Assembly (NCBI GenBank): GCA_016710135.1
Contig: JADJLM010000004.1
Coordinates: 248,001 to 312,000 of the forward strand
DNA length: 64,000 nucleotides
Reading direction: 5' to 3'
DNA from: Nitrosomonas sp.
GTDB lineage: Bacteria; Pseudomonadota; Gammaproteobacteria; Burkholderiales; Nitrosomonadaceae
Part shown: in pieces, positions 17,368-27,511 of the stretch
Position numbering within the stretch: position 1 is the first letter of the stretch
Layout: every line of letters starts with the position of its first letter
Translations under genes and position numbers: made by a program
Notes under the pieces: generated by a model
What the model was told of the DNA's origin: nothing
Seen by the model: the letters and a program-made list of their open reading frames with translations, nothing else
The model's database searches: none

Positions 17368-19194
17368 GTGTCTACAATATCAAATTGCATGAATGGATTT
17401 TCCTCTGAGCAAGCGCTCAGCGATGGGTCAATTACAACTAATAGCTCATCTTTATTTAAAAGCTTTGATTTTCCACTTAATGTTTATGCATACGTCCTTT
17501 TTTTAAATGAAGGGAGTGTAGATTATCTTCATTATGGGTTGTTCGAACCAGGACAAACTAATTTACGTCGCGCGCAACAATTTTCAACTGATTTGATTCT
17601 GGATCGCTTACCATTCCCGCCTAGTCGTATTCTAGAGGTTGGTGCAGGCCTAGGCACAATTTGTCATTTATTGACGAAACGTAACTATCAAATTCACAGT
17701 ATTACACCCGATCATCAGCAAATTGCAGAAATTCGTCGTCGTTTTGGCACGGAACTCAATGTAACACAGCAACGTTTTGAGGATTTAGCGCCAACTTCAG
17801 AAAGCTATGACGCCATTTTATTTCAAGAATCGGCTCAATATATTGAGCCGCTAATGATATTCAACAAAGCACAAGATTTATTAGCGAAAGAAGGGCATAT
17901 TTTCATTATCGATGAATTTGCATTGCGGCGATCAGAGATAGCAGCAAATGAAGGACTTCATCTATTGAAAGACATGCTGCAATTGTCTGTTCGCTTAGGT
18001 TTTGAATTGGTAGAACATTTAGATTTATCTGCAGAAGCGACGCCTACCTTGCAATATTTACTGTGTGCAATCGATAAACATCGGCAGCAATTACTGGATG
18101 ATCTAGATTTGAAATCAAGTCGTCTCGATCAATTAGTGCAGTCGAATCAAGATTACCTAAATAAATATACATCTGGTCAATTTGGTTATGCATTATTACA
18201 TTTTAGAAAAAAGCGCCAATTGCTATGGCGACTACACCCGCTTAACGCCGATCAGATGACTTATATGCTTGCTTTATTTGAGAAAATATTTAAGCACAAA
18301 ATGTCTCCAGAAATGTGGCAATGGAAATATGGCTCAGAGCGATGTAAAGCCATTGGTATTTGGTGCGAAAACGCGTTAATTGCACATTATGGTGGAATGG
18401 GTCGAAGTGTGCTTTATTTTGGAAAACCGCAAATGGCGGTGCAAATCGGCGATGTCATGGTTGACAGGATAAAGCATCCTGGATTAGTAAAAAAAGGCCC
18501 TTTTTTTCAGATGGCAGCAACTTTTTTAGAGCGCTATTTCGGTTATGGTAAACCTTATTTATTAGGTTTTGGTTTTCCTAGTGAACGTCATTTGCAAATC
18601 GGTGGTTGTCATGAGTTATATACTGACACGGGACGTATGGTGGAAATAGCATGGAATCCTTGTTCAAGCCAACCCTTGTGGCTTTCTCAATTAAAAACGA
18701 TCGATCAGGGTAATATCAACGATGACTGGGTAATCAATGCTGTCAACCAGTGTTGGCATGGCATGGCCACCGATCTTAATACAGCGATAGTAGGAGTACG
18801 CGATTGGGCCTACTTACGCGATCGTTATTTGAATCATCCGCAATATAAATATCGCATCATACTTGTCCTGAGTCGGTTGAGTGGAAGGGTAAAAGGGGTA
18901 CTGGTGCTCCAATCCAATTCAAATGGTTGCGAAATCATGGATGTCATTGCACCATTAAAGCAGATTTCTTTATTGATAACTCAAGCGAGGCGAGTGGCAC
19001 GGATCAATGGGGATCGCCGGGTATTTTGCCAAATTACCAATAATTTTGCTGATCGCTTTATTTCAGCGAGTGGAAAAGGAGTGTTGAGTGAATTACCCAT
19101 TCGAATACCAGCAAATGCTTGGAGCGATGGCCCATCTCCCCAGCTACTTATGGATCGTTGGTGGCTAATGAGCGGCGACATGGATTTTAGATAA
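17368..19194 (+). CDS. Methyltransferase-GNAT acetyltransferase fusion
   Basis: 608 aa with two enzyme-like halves. Residues ~60-230 form a class I SAM methyltransferase: ILEVGAGLGTICHLL (motif I), then DAILFQESAQYIEPLMIFNK and EGHIFIIDEFAL. Residues ~290-590 look like a large GNAT N-acyltransferase: MSPEMWQWKYG, IAHYGGMGRSVLYFGKPQ, DVMVDRIKHPGLVKKGPF, and LLGFGFPSERHLQIGG, as in acyltransferases of polysaccharide clusters. The start is GTG 17368. It sits between the Wzt ATPase and the PIG-L/GT fusion on the same strand, so modification of an exported glycan is the likely role. The substrate is unknown. Confidence 0.75.
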   Translation: MSTISNCMNGFSSEQALSDGSITTNSSSLFKSFDFPLNVYAYVLFLNEGSVDYLHYGLFEPGQTNLRRAQQFSTDLILDRLPFPPSRILEVGAGLGTICHLLTKRNYQIHSITPDHQQIAEIRRRFGTELNVTQQRFEDLAPTSESYDAILFQESAQYIEPLMIFNKAQDLLAKEGHIFIIDEFALRRSEIAANEGLHLLKDMLQLSVRLGFELVEHLDLSAEATPTLQYLLCAIDKHRQQLLDDLDLKSSRLDQLVQSNQDYLNKYTSGQFGYALLHFRKKRQLLWRLHPLNADQMTYMLALFEKIFKHKMSPEMWQWKYGSERCKAIGIWCENALIAHYGGMGRSVLYFGKPQMAVQIGDVMVDRIKHPGLVKKGPFFQMAATFLERYFGYGKPYLLGFGFPSERHLQIGGCHELYTDTGRMVEIAWNPCSSQPLWLSQLKTIDQGNINDDWVINAVNQCWHGMATDLNTAIVGVRDWAYLRDRYLNHPQYKYRIILVLSRLSGRVKGVLVLQSNSNGCEIMDVIAPLKQISLLITQARRVARINGDRRVFCQITNNFADRFISASGKGVLSELPIRIPANAWSDGPSPQLLMDRWWLMSGDMDFR

Positions 19195-19232
19195 TGCACT
19201 ATCGATTGATTTTTGTATAAAAAGTATTCTCA

Positions 19233-22174
19233 TTGGAAAATCTTCTGATTCCTTATCAAGCGACGACGATGATACCGTGCAAGAAAGCACTGGTGCTTGC
19301 GCCTCATCCCGATGATGAAGTATTTGGATGTGGCGGTGCTATTATGTGCCACCTTGAACACGGCAAAGTTGTTGAGGTTATTATCGTTTCAGATGGTGCC
19401 TATGGTGCGAAATCGGAAGAAGATAGAAAACAATATACTTTGCAGCGTCAAGAAGAAAGTCAGTTAGCAGCAAAGATTTTAGGGTATGGTACACCCGCAT
19501 TTTGGCCATACCCAGACCGTAAGGTTAGTTATGGAGAAAAACTCATCCAAGACATCTTAGCTGCCATCAATCAATCACAAGCAGATTTGGTTTATGCTCC
19601 CTCGATTTTTGAGGTACATCCTGATCATCGTTCGATAGGGATGGCTGTAATTGAAGCAGCCAGAAGAATTGGCAAATCATTGAAGCTCGCATTGTACGAA
19701 GTGGGTATGCCGATGCGACCAAATTGCTTACTTGATATTAGCGACTTTGCAGAGCGTAAAATGGCTGCAATGCAGTGTTTCAGCTCACAAAACCAGAAAC
19801 AGCGCTACGATCTTGACATTGCGGCGCTTAACCGCTACCGAACTTATACCCTACCTCCTGAAATCGAGTCGGCTGAAGCTTATATGATAATTTCGGCCGA
19901 AGAATTGGCTAAGGATCCATTAAAGCTTTATCAATCCGAATATTTGCGTCAAAAAGAGTTGGGAATGGCTATCGATGGTGATGATGTCCCTTTAGTGAGT
20001 GTCATTATTCGAAGTATGGATCAACCGACATTGACGCGCGCTTTGGATAGTTTAGCGCTACAAACTTATCCCAATATTGAAATTGTTTTGGTCAATGCAA
20101 AGGGTGGATTACATAAACAACGATCTGATTGGTGTGGAAATTTTCCGCTTCGACTTGTTAATCAGGATGGAAATCCGCTATCACGTTCTCAAGCCGCAAA
20201 CACAGGATTAACTGCTTGTCGAGGTGAATACCTTAGTTTTCTGGATGATGATGATGCTTTAGATCCCGATCATATTTTCAATTTGACTGAAAAACTTAAA
20301 TCTGAAGCTGGAAGTGTTATTGCTTATGCTGGTGTGCGTGGTGAAACAGCCCATCCGGATGGGAGTAAAACATATATTGAATTTAGAACTAATAAGATTA
20401 ATTTTGCGAAATTATTGTTAGGTAATGTTATTCCGATTCATGCAATCCTTTTTCCCAGAAAAGTACTCGAACAGGGAGTCAGCTTTGATGAAAAACTAGA
20501 CTTGTATGAAGATTGGGATTTCTGGCTTCAGCTTTGCCGAAATATCCCTTTTGCTTTTGTCGATAAAATGACTGCCACTTATTATACGGGGGGATCTTCG
20601 GATGTTTCTCCACTAGGGAATAATCCGGAGAAAGTCAAACATGCAACCGATGCGTTGTATAGTAAATGGCTTAATCGGTTAACACCCGGAGAATTTAAAG
20701 CAGTATCTGATTTATACCATCAAGCTTGTAATGAATTGCAAGGGGTGTGTGGTGAAATAGATAGATTGCAAGCCTTACGGAATCAAATCCAAGCAGAATT
20801 AAATCAAAAATCACAGCAAATAACCCGACTGCAACAAGAATTAGAAATAGTCTATGCTTCTCGCTCTTGGCGTATTACAAGCCTATTGCGCCTGAGTATG
20901 GATTATTTCAGGCGAGCAAAGCCAATGTTAAGGCAAACTTATTATCGAATACCTTTATCATTAAAATTGCGTCTCAGCATAAGGAAATTATTTAATTTCT
21001 CTATAGGACTTAAAGGTGTAAAGGGTCAACAAAGTGGAGGATCATTACCAAAAGGTTCTGTAGGCCAAGTTTTGATAATTGAACGCAGTGTGCCACGTCC
21101 TAACCAAGATGCAGGTTCTATGATGATTCATAATTTTATGAAGGTCTTAATCGAATTAGGATATGGCGTCACTTTATATCCCGCAGATTTGCAGTATGAT
21201 GCAGCTTATACGCCCCAGCTAACCGAGATGGGGATACGCTGTTTGTATCGTCCTTTAATCGAGTCACTCGAGCACCACCTTGCGGCCGCAGGGCAGCATT
21301 ATAATTATGTACTCACTTGTCGACCAGAATATACGGAAGTTGTTATCCCAATAATTCGAGCATATTGCGCTAAGGCACATTTAATATATGAAACACATGA
21401 TCTGCATTTTGTCAGAGAGCGGCGCCAGGCAGAGATAGAGCAAGATCATAATTTGCTCGCTGCTTCCCACAAACGTAAAATCCAGGAGCTGAATATTGCT
21501 GCAGCTGTCGACTGTACACTTGTAGTCAGTGAACAAGAGCGTGACATTCTGTTACAGGAGAATCCTGATTTATATGTTGAAGTTATTCCTGTTATTAGTG
21601 AGCTATTTGACAATAAAGCGCGATCTGAGGCAAGGGAAGATTTAATTTTTATTGGTGGGTACGAGCATCGACCTAATGTTGATGCAGTTGTATATTTTGT
21701 GAACGAAATTCTTCCGCTCGTTTTGAAAGTGCTGCCAACAGTCAAATTTTTTGTTGTAGGAAGCAAGCCACCTAATGAAATTACATCACTTGCTAGCGAC
21801 CATGTGGTCGTTTTGGGTTTTGTGCCTGATATTTCAGATTTGATGAATAGGGTAAAAATTTCAGTTAATCCATTGCGTTATGGAGCTGGTGTAAAAGGAA
21901 AAGTCATTACGAGTATGGCTTATGGTATTCCTTGCGTAGGTTCATCTATTGCTGTTGAAGGTATGGCTTTAACTGATAAAAAAATGTTTTGATTGCTGAC
22001 ACACCTCAATCATTTGCTGATGCGATTGTGCAGCTATACCATGATAAAGTACTATGGGAAAGATTATCTGCGCAAGGGCATGCGTTTGTTAGCGATAATT
22101 ATTCTTTAAAAGTAGCTGCAGGTCAGTTTGAGAGGATTTTTAAACAGTTAGAATCCAAAAAATTTGAGAGCTAA
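19233..22174 (+). CDS. PIG-L deacetylase - GT2 - GT4 fusion (one frameshift)
   Basis: About 980 aa with three catalytic modules. Residues 1-230: PIG-L/LmbE-type Zn deacetylase, ALVLAPHPDDEVFGCGGA (Zn motif HPDDE) and HPDHRSIG. Residues ~250-480: GT2 glycosyltransferase, VSVIIRSMDQPTLTRALDSL with LSFLDDDDALDPDHI (DxD-type). A coiled-coil spacer follows (LRNQIQAELNQKSQQITRLQ). Residues ~610-980: GT4-like, ERSVPRPNQDAGSMM, GGYEHRPNVDAVVYF and NPLRYGAGVKGKVITSMAYG. Frame breaks in the A7 run at 21979-21985; with one A less it continues NVLIADTPQSFADAIV. The start is TTG 19233 or ATG 19269 (residue 13). It may be one polypeptide that trims and extends a glycan. Confidence 0.85.
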
Positions 22175-22194
22175 TAAGTTTTGCTGAGTGATTT

Positions 22195-23097
22195 ATGAGT
22201 CAAAATCCTACAGTATCGATCATCATCCCTCTTTATAATCATGGGCGATATATCGATGAGGCAATTGATAGCTTACTGCAACAAACGATTCTTCCTACTG
22301 AAATCATTATTATTGATGATGGCTCTACCGATGATTCATGGAAGCGAGTTCAACACCGCGCTTTGTATGAACCTCGAATTATCGCTTGGTCTCGGGAAAA
22401 CCAAGGTGCGCATAATACGATCAATGCCGGGCTTAGTCGAGCGACCGGTGAGTATTTGGCAATTCTGAACTCAGATGATCGTTATCACCTAAAGCGGTTA
22501 GAATTCTGTCTGAACACAATCGATCGTGAGTCCAATATTGATGTGATATTCACTTCTTTAGCTTTTATTAATGAAAGGGGAGAATTCTGCAGTAACAAGT
22601 GGTATCAAGAAGCGCAGGTTTTTTACCAACAAATCAATGATCTTTCTTTGGCACTGATTAATGGTAATTTTCTAATGACAACATCAAATCTTTTTATGCA
22701 TCGATCAGTATTTGAGAGTATAGGGGGGTTTGCTAACCTTCGTTATGCGCATGACCTTGATTTTTTTCTACGGCTAATTTTACACAAGAAAAAAATATCA
22801 ATTCTTACAGATCCCCTTTTGTACTACAGAATTCATTCTTCCAATACAATCAATGAAAGTGTACTCAAAGTAAAAATAGAATGGGCAGCCGTGGTTGCGT
22901 ACTATGTTTGGTGTGGAAAGCAGCAGAATTGGAATTATTGGGATCAATTAGCCAAAATAACAGATCGGCATGATTTGACGCGTATGGTTTTTTTCTTTTT
23001 TAAATTTTTTCAGCAAAATGCTTTAGATAATCTCAAGGTAGATAGTTGGCTTAATGATGCAAATTTTTGTCGGTTTATTGCTGACACTATTCGATGA
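22195..23097 (+). CDS. Glycosyltransferase family 2
   Basis: 300 aa. The GT-A fold is evident from VSIIIPLYNHGRYIDEAIDS at residues 7-26, IIIIDDGSTDDSW (~40) and YLAILNSDDRYHLKRL, in which NSDD acts as the DxD metal site, followed by the acceptor-side block YAHDLDFFLRLILHKK. No membrane segment. The start ATG 22195 lies 20 bp after the previous stop. Its own stop overlaps the next gene as ATGA, so these genes are translationally coupled. The sugar donor is unknown. Confidence 0.9.
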   Translation: MSQNPTVSIIIPLYNHGRYIDEAIDSLLQQTILPTEIIIIDDGSTDDSWKRVQHRALYEPRIIAWSRENQGAHNTINAGLSRATGEYLAILNSDDRYHLKRLEFCLNTIDRESNIDVIFTSLAFINERGEFCSNKWYQEAQVFYQQINDLSLALINGNFLMTTSNLFMHRSVFESIGGFANLRYAHDLDFFLRLILHKKKISILTDPLLYYRIHSSNTINESVLKVKIEWAAVVAYYVWCGKQQNWNYWDQLAKITDRHDLTRMVFFFFKFFQQNALDNLKVDSWLNDANFCRFIADTIR

Positions 23098-24356
23098 AAA
23101 TATTAACGATTAGTAATCTATACCCACCCAATGCTGTGGGCGGATATGAAGTGCTTTGTTTTGAAGTTATGCAAGCGCTCGCTAGAAAAGGGTATGAGAT
23201 TGCAGTTCTTACTAGCAATTATGGGAATAAACATGTTGATGATATTCCCAATCAAAGACTATTGCGTTATTTGACTTTGTTAGCGCATGAAGAAAATATC
23301 TATTTACCTTTGAATATTTCAGCTGCCAGACGGAGTGAAATTAATCAGAAGAATTTGCAATATTTTGAACAAGCTTTGAAGGATTTTTACCCTGATATTA
23401 TTTTCATTTGGAACTTACATTTTTTTGATGTTTCTCTAATAGAATCTGTTGAGCATACAAATATAAAACGAGTTTATTTACTCTCAGATAATTGGCTCAT
23501 CAATTTTTATAATAGCCAATTTATTGCTAAATATTTTTCACAGATAGTCCATTCACCAAGCAATTATTTGCATACGATTTTGCGTTCTATCAGAAATAGT
23601 TTTGCTACGATAGGCCGTGAAACAAAAATGATCCATGGTTTTGCGATTTTCCCGAGCACTTATATGCAAAATCTCTATACTGATGCTGGTTTTAAATTTG
23701 AAGAAGCTAAAATTATTTATCATGGAGTTTCTTCTTTGAAAACGGCAACACCTCGTATTGATCGAGAAAATTTGATTGCAGCGAATAAACTTAAACTACT
23801 ATTTGCTGGGCGTGTTGTTGATATTAAAGGTGTTCATACTGCGATCGAAGCACTTGCTTTAATAAATACAGCATTACCCAGGCTTGAGATTAGTCTTTCG
23901 ATAGTGGGTGATACTCGTGATCAGCAATATTTATCTCGGCTAAAAAATTTAATCACACAACTTCATTTAGAGGACCAGGTTTGCTTTAGCCCACCAATAC
24001 CCGAGCAAGAGTTATTTTCGCTTTTCCAAGATTACGATATTTATTTATTCCCATCATTATATGAACCCTTTTCTCTAACTTTAATTCATGCACTTCAGGC
24101 TGGGATCCCTACCATTGCTTCTACAGCAGGAGGTAATATCGAAATTATTTTAGATCAAAAAACGGGGCTGTTGTTTCGTCAATCCGATGCCAAACATTTG
24201 GCTCGCCAAGTCATTAAGCTTGCACACAATCCTAAGTTAAGAGCTTCTCTGGGTCGCCAAGCACAAACTTATGCAGATCAGTTTACTTTTGAAAGAATGA
24301 TTGAACAAGTTGAAGCGCATTTGAAGTATTTATCTGAATCCAATAAATCGTTATGA
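23094..24356 (+). CDS. Glycosyltransferase family 4
   Basis: 420 aa, GT-B fold. The N-terminus ISNLYPPNAVGGYEVLCFEV is the acceptor-side glycine loop. The donor domain shows LLFAGRVVDIKGVHTAIEAL and the EX7E-type block YLFPSLYEPFSLTLIHALQA, then GIPTIASTAGGNIEIILDQK. The start overlaps the preceding stop (ATGA) and its own stop overlaps the next start in the same way. Probably retaining; donor sugar unknown. Confidence 0.92.
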   Translation: MKILTISNLYPPNAVGGYEVLCFEVMQALARKGYEIAVLTSNYGNKHVDDIPNQRLLRYLTLLAHEENIYLPLNISAARRSEINQKNLQYFEQALKDFYPDIIFIWNLHFFDVSLIESVEHTNIKRVYLLSDNWLINFYNSQFIAKYFSQIVHSPSNYLHTILRSIRNSFATIGRETKMIHGFAIFPSTYMQNLYTDAGFKFEEAKIIYHGVSSLKTATPRIDRENLIAANKLKLLFAGRVVDIKGVHTAIEALALINTALPRLEISLSIVGDTRDQQYLSRLKNLITQLHLEDQVCFSPPIPEQELFSLFQDYDIYLFPSLYEPFSLTLIHALQAGIPTIASTAGGNIEIILDQKTGLLFRQSDAKHLARQVIKLAHNPKLRASLGRQAQTYADQFTFERMIEQVEAHLKYLSESNKSL

Positions 24357-25279
24357 AAATCCTTGTTCTCGGTGCTCGAGGGTTTATCGGTAAGCATTTA
24401 TGTACTGCTTTAGTTACTGCGAATTACGAAGTTTATGGTTTTGATCTGCCACCCATAAATGGTTGTTGGCCTGATATCGCTGGTGTTAATTGGATTGCGG
24501 GTCAGTTTGAGAATCAAGCAGATATTATTTCTGCGTTAGATGGCATTGATCTGGTTTTTCATATGATTAGTACTTCTATTCCTAAAACTTCAAATGAAAA
24601 CCCATTAATAGATTTGCAACAAAATGTAAGCAATACTTTGAAACTCCTCGATATCATCATTGCGCAACCAAAGATGCCAAGTATCATTTTCCTTTCTTCG
24701 GGTGGGACGGTTTATGGTATCCCATTCACAATCCCTATTCCTGAAGGTCATTCTACTGATCCTTTAAGTGCCTACGGTATTGCAAAATTAACCATTGAAA
24801 AATATCTTGCATTGTATGGATATTTACATGGACTCGATTATCGGATTCTACGATTGGCTAACCCTTACGGAGAATATCAATCGTTTACATCTGGACAAGG
24901 TATCATCGCAGCTATTATTCATAAAGCATTAAATCACGAATCGTTGCATATATGGGGCGATGGAAGCGTTATTCGTGATTATATCTATATTGGAGATGTC
25001 GTTTCTGCGATGATTGCAATGATTGAGTATAATGGGCCTGAAAAATTATTCAATATTGGAAGTGGCAAAGGATATAGTATCTTAGATTTGTTGCAAACCG
25101 TCCGAGATTTGTTGCAACGAGATATTACCTGCCAATACTTTCCGAGCCGCATTTGTGATGTTCCAATTAATGTGCTTGATATAAATCGTGCGGTAAGCGT
25201 TTTAAGATGGAATCCAACGATATCATTAAAGGAAGGCATGGGGCGTGTAATTGATTTCCAGATTAGAGAAAATGCTTAG
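24353..25279 (+). CDS. NAD-dependent sugar epimerase/dehydratase (extended SDR)
   Basis: 308 aa of the GalE-like extended SDR family. NAD motif ILVLGARGFIGKHL at residues 3-16, catalytic Ser in FLSSGGTVYG, and catalytic YxxxK in SAYGIAKLTIEKYL. Substrate-side block LRLANPYGEYQSF and RDYIYIGDVVSAMI are also seen. It is likely to make a nucleotide-sugar for the glycosyltransferases upstream. The last 17 bp overlap tail-to-tail with the WbsX-type gene on the other strand, so this is the end of the first plus-strand run. Confidence 0.9.
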   Translation: MKILVLGARGFIGKHLCTALVTANYEVYGFDLPPINGCWPDIAGVNWIAGQFENQADIISALDGIDLVFHMISTSIPKTSNENPLIDLQQNVSNTLKLLDIIIAQPKMPSIIFLSSGGTVYGIPFTIPIPEGHSTDPLSAYGIAKLTIEKYLALYGYLHGLDYRILRLANPYGEYQSFTSGQGIIAAIIHKALNHESLHIWGDGSVIRDYIYIGDVVSAMIAMIEYNGPEKLFNIGSGKGYSILDLLQTVRDLLQRDITCQYFPSRICDVPINVLDINRAVSVLRWNPTISLKEGMGRVIDFQIRENA

Positions 25280-27374
25280 CAGCGCCTGTTGTTGCATCAG
25301 CATGCGTATAATGAATTGATGTTTTACCACTTAGTGTTCTGGTTTGATAATTCAATCGATGTGCAGCAATTGCGATCACACGCTCAAGTGCATGTGCCAG
25401 CGTACCGTCAAGTTGACCATTTTCAGCTTCAAAATCAGTTTCTTCAAAATTAAGTAGTAACAATGGCGTTAATGCATGTGTTCGAGCTGTAAACATTGTC
25501 CCAGCAACAAAGTTTAATTGCATCGCAGTTTCTATATTAACGCCTAACCTTTCAGATAAATTGCCAATCATTTTTTGATTGGCTGAGAAATAGCGGTTCA
25601 TCGGTACTAAATGATTTTCTGGCGACAAAATTCCTACCTCAGGAAAGTTGTTTAAATATTGAATATTTTCCACTAATGCTGATTTTTCAAGTAGTTTGTT
25701 AAATAAATCATTACACCAAATTGAACCATCTGCCCGATGTTTCGATTTCTTAGTGTGTACTTTTACAATAAAAGCAAAGTGTTGTTCATATACTTCTTTT
25801 AGCAATTTAACAAAAGGAAGGATATCGCGTCCACGGTTGTTAACACCAAAGATTTGATAGTCGATATTGCTTGATTCAAGTTGTTTTTCTATAAGAGGGA
25901 TATGGCAGTGAGGTGTTGTGATGAAAAGTTTGATTTCATATTGATCTGATTTACTTATACGCTGAACTATTTCGTGAAAAATATCTGGGTAGTAAGCGTG
26001 GATAATAATGGCTACTTTCCGACAGTTTCCTTGCGCAATAAAATTCGATTTTTGTTGCATTAATATATCTAATTGTTGTGCAAGTCGGCAGGCTTCTAAA
26101 AAGCTGAAACCAAACTTCCGATCAGGTTCAAGGTGAGCGCCTTCTGCCCATTCATTCCATGCATTAATAAAAATGAACTGCTCGCTCGGTTTAAAGTGTT
26201 TTTTTGTAAATGTGATTAGCGAAGCAAGCCATTGATGAAATTTAAGTGGAGAGGCGTTGGTATAAGTTGTTCCACGTCCAGGTATGCGCGCCTCATTATC
26301 CCATCCAGGAAATAGTCCCCTAAATTTTTTATAGGAAGGCGTGATTTGATTTTGCCCGATCGACGCGGCTTCATTGTAATCGTATATGCTACCTTGATAA
26401 AGCGGGTTGATCATTTTTCCTACCTTAATAATCTGATCCGTTATCGGTTTAACTGGATAGGTATTGGGTGCAAATTCTATCGCTGCATCAAAACCAATTT
26501 CATCTGGTTTGATGTGTTCAAACGCATGAGTAAGCGCTAGATAGATTTCACCAATTGAGTTTTCTCGACACCATTTACGCCAACGCAAGGCTGTCGCACG
26601 TGCATCAGGAAGTAGTCCAGGACGATAAAGAATTAATAACGGTTTGTCCTCAATTCGAATGTAACGGGGGTCATGCATATATCTTGCTGCATCAGCAATG
26701 AAGGCGATATCATCTTCAGCAGAATGCTGCTGAGCTAGTAAAATATCTTGTTCTAGGCCGTCCCAACGTCGAGTCCAGTTTTGATTAGCCCAATTAATAC
26801 AAAAAGGAAAATCAAGATCAGGATTGTTTAGAGCAGTTTCAAGTGGAGTTTCAAGAACTTTTTTTTGGTTAAACCAGTAATGGTGATAACAAAATCCGTA
26901 AATTCCATACTGCTTAGCTAATGCAATTTGTTGTTGCTGTGTTTCTTTTAAGCGCAAATCATAGAAGCCCAGCGCGTCAGGTAAGTGAGGTTGATAATGC
27001 CCGAGAAATTGTGGCACTGCTTTGGTTACATTGGTCCATTCAGTAAAACCTTTTCCCCACCACTCATCATTTTCCTTAATTGGATGAAATTGCGGAAGGT
27101 AGAATGCAATTAATTTAATGTCGGAGCTCAAAGACGGCATCTGACTAATTTTAAAAGGGATATAGCTTTCTGATCTAAAGGCCTGCTGGAAAAGCTGGGC
27201 AAAATAAGATTTCGTATCGATATTAGGGAGTTGATTGGATAACGGTTTTTGTAACTGCCTCAGCAAGATATATGCCTTTTTAATTGCGATTAATAAACCA
27301 TTGGTTTTAACTTCCCGTATGAATTTTTCCTGTCTATGTTTGCTAGTAATATTTTGAAGCAATAATTTGAGCAT
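25263..27374 (-). CDS. WbsX/GH99-like and RgpF-domain protein
   Basis: 703 aa with two domains known from polysaccharide clusters. Residues ~85-420 are WbsX (GH99-like): LIAFYLPQFHPIKENDEWWG, KGFTEWTNVTKAVPQF, YGIYGFCYHHYWF, and FIFINAWNEWAEGAHLEPD. Residues ~455-690 are rhamnan-synthesis F-type: VAIIIHAYYPDIFHEIV, NRGRDILPFVKLLKEVY and KVHTKKSKHRADG. WbsX domains may act as endo-mannosidases or glycosyltransferases; the activity is not settled. It is the only minus-strand gene in the island, facing the epimerase gene and diverging from the next GT2 gene. Confidence 0.88.
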   Translation of the reverse strand: MLKLLLQNITSKHRQEKFIREVKTNGLLIAIKKAYILLRQLQKPLSNQLPNIDTKSYFAQLFQQAFRSESYIPFKISQMPSLSSDIKLIAFYLPQFHPIKENDEWWGKGFTEWTNVTKAVPQFLGHYQPHLPDALGFYDLRLKETQQQQIALAKQYGIYGFCYHHYWFNQKKVLETPLETALNNPDLDFPFCINWANQNWTRRWDGLEQDILLAQQHSAEDDIAFIADAARYMHDPRYIRIEDKPLLILYRPGLLPDARATALRWRKWCRENSIGEIYLALTHAFEHIKPDEIGFDAAIEFAPNTYPVKPITDQIIKVGKMINPLYQGSIYDYNEAASIGQNQITPSYKKFRGLFPGWDNEARIPGRGTTYTNASPLKFHQWLASLITFTKKHFKPSEQFIFINAWNEWAEGAHLEPDRKFGFSFLEACRLAQQLDILMQQKSNFIAQGNCRKVAIIIHAYYPDIFHEIVQRISKSDQYEIKLFITTPHCHIPLIEKQLESSNIDYQIFGVNNRGRDILPFVKLLKEVYEQHFAFIVKVHTKKSKHRADGSIWCNDLFNKLLEKSALVENIQYLNNFPEVGILSPENHLVPMNRYFSANQKMIGNLSERLGVNIETAMQLNFVAGTMFTARTHALTPLLLLNFEETDFEAENGQLDGTLAHALERVIAIAAHRLNYQTRTLSGKTSIHYTHADATTGAAKHFL

Positions 27375-27511
27375 TGATTGAAGCTGTAGTTTTGCGAATT
27401 TGCTTATAAATAAACGTTTGAGCTATATAATGAAGACTAAGCCGATACTATTTACAGTTGGCTGGGATGTAAATCGATTGAATCTGTGTAACGCTTCTTA
27501 TTAATGAATAA

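Noticed and set aside
20240..20260. GATGATGATGAT run as a microsatellite
   Set aside because: It encodes the Asp-rich metal-binding DDDD of the GT2 domain and is only four units long.
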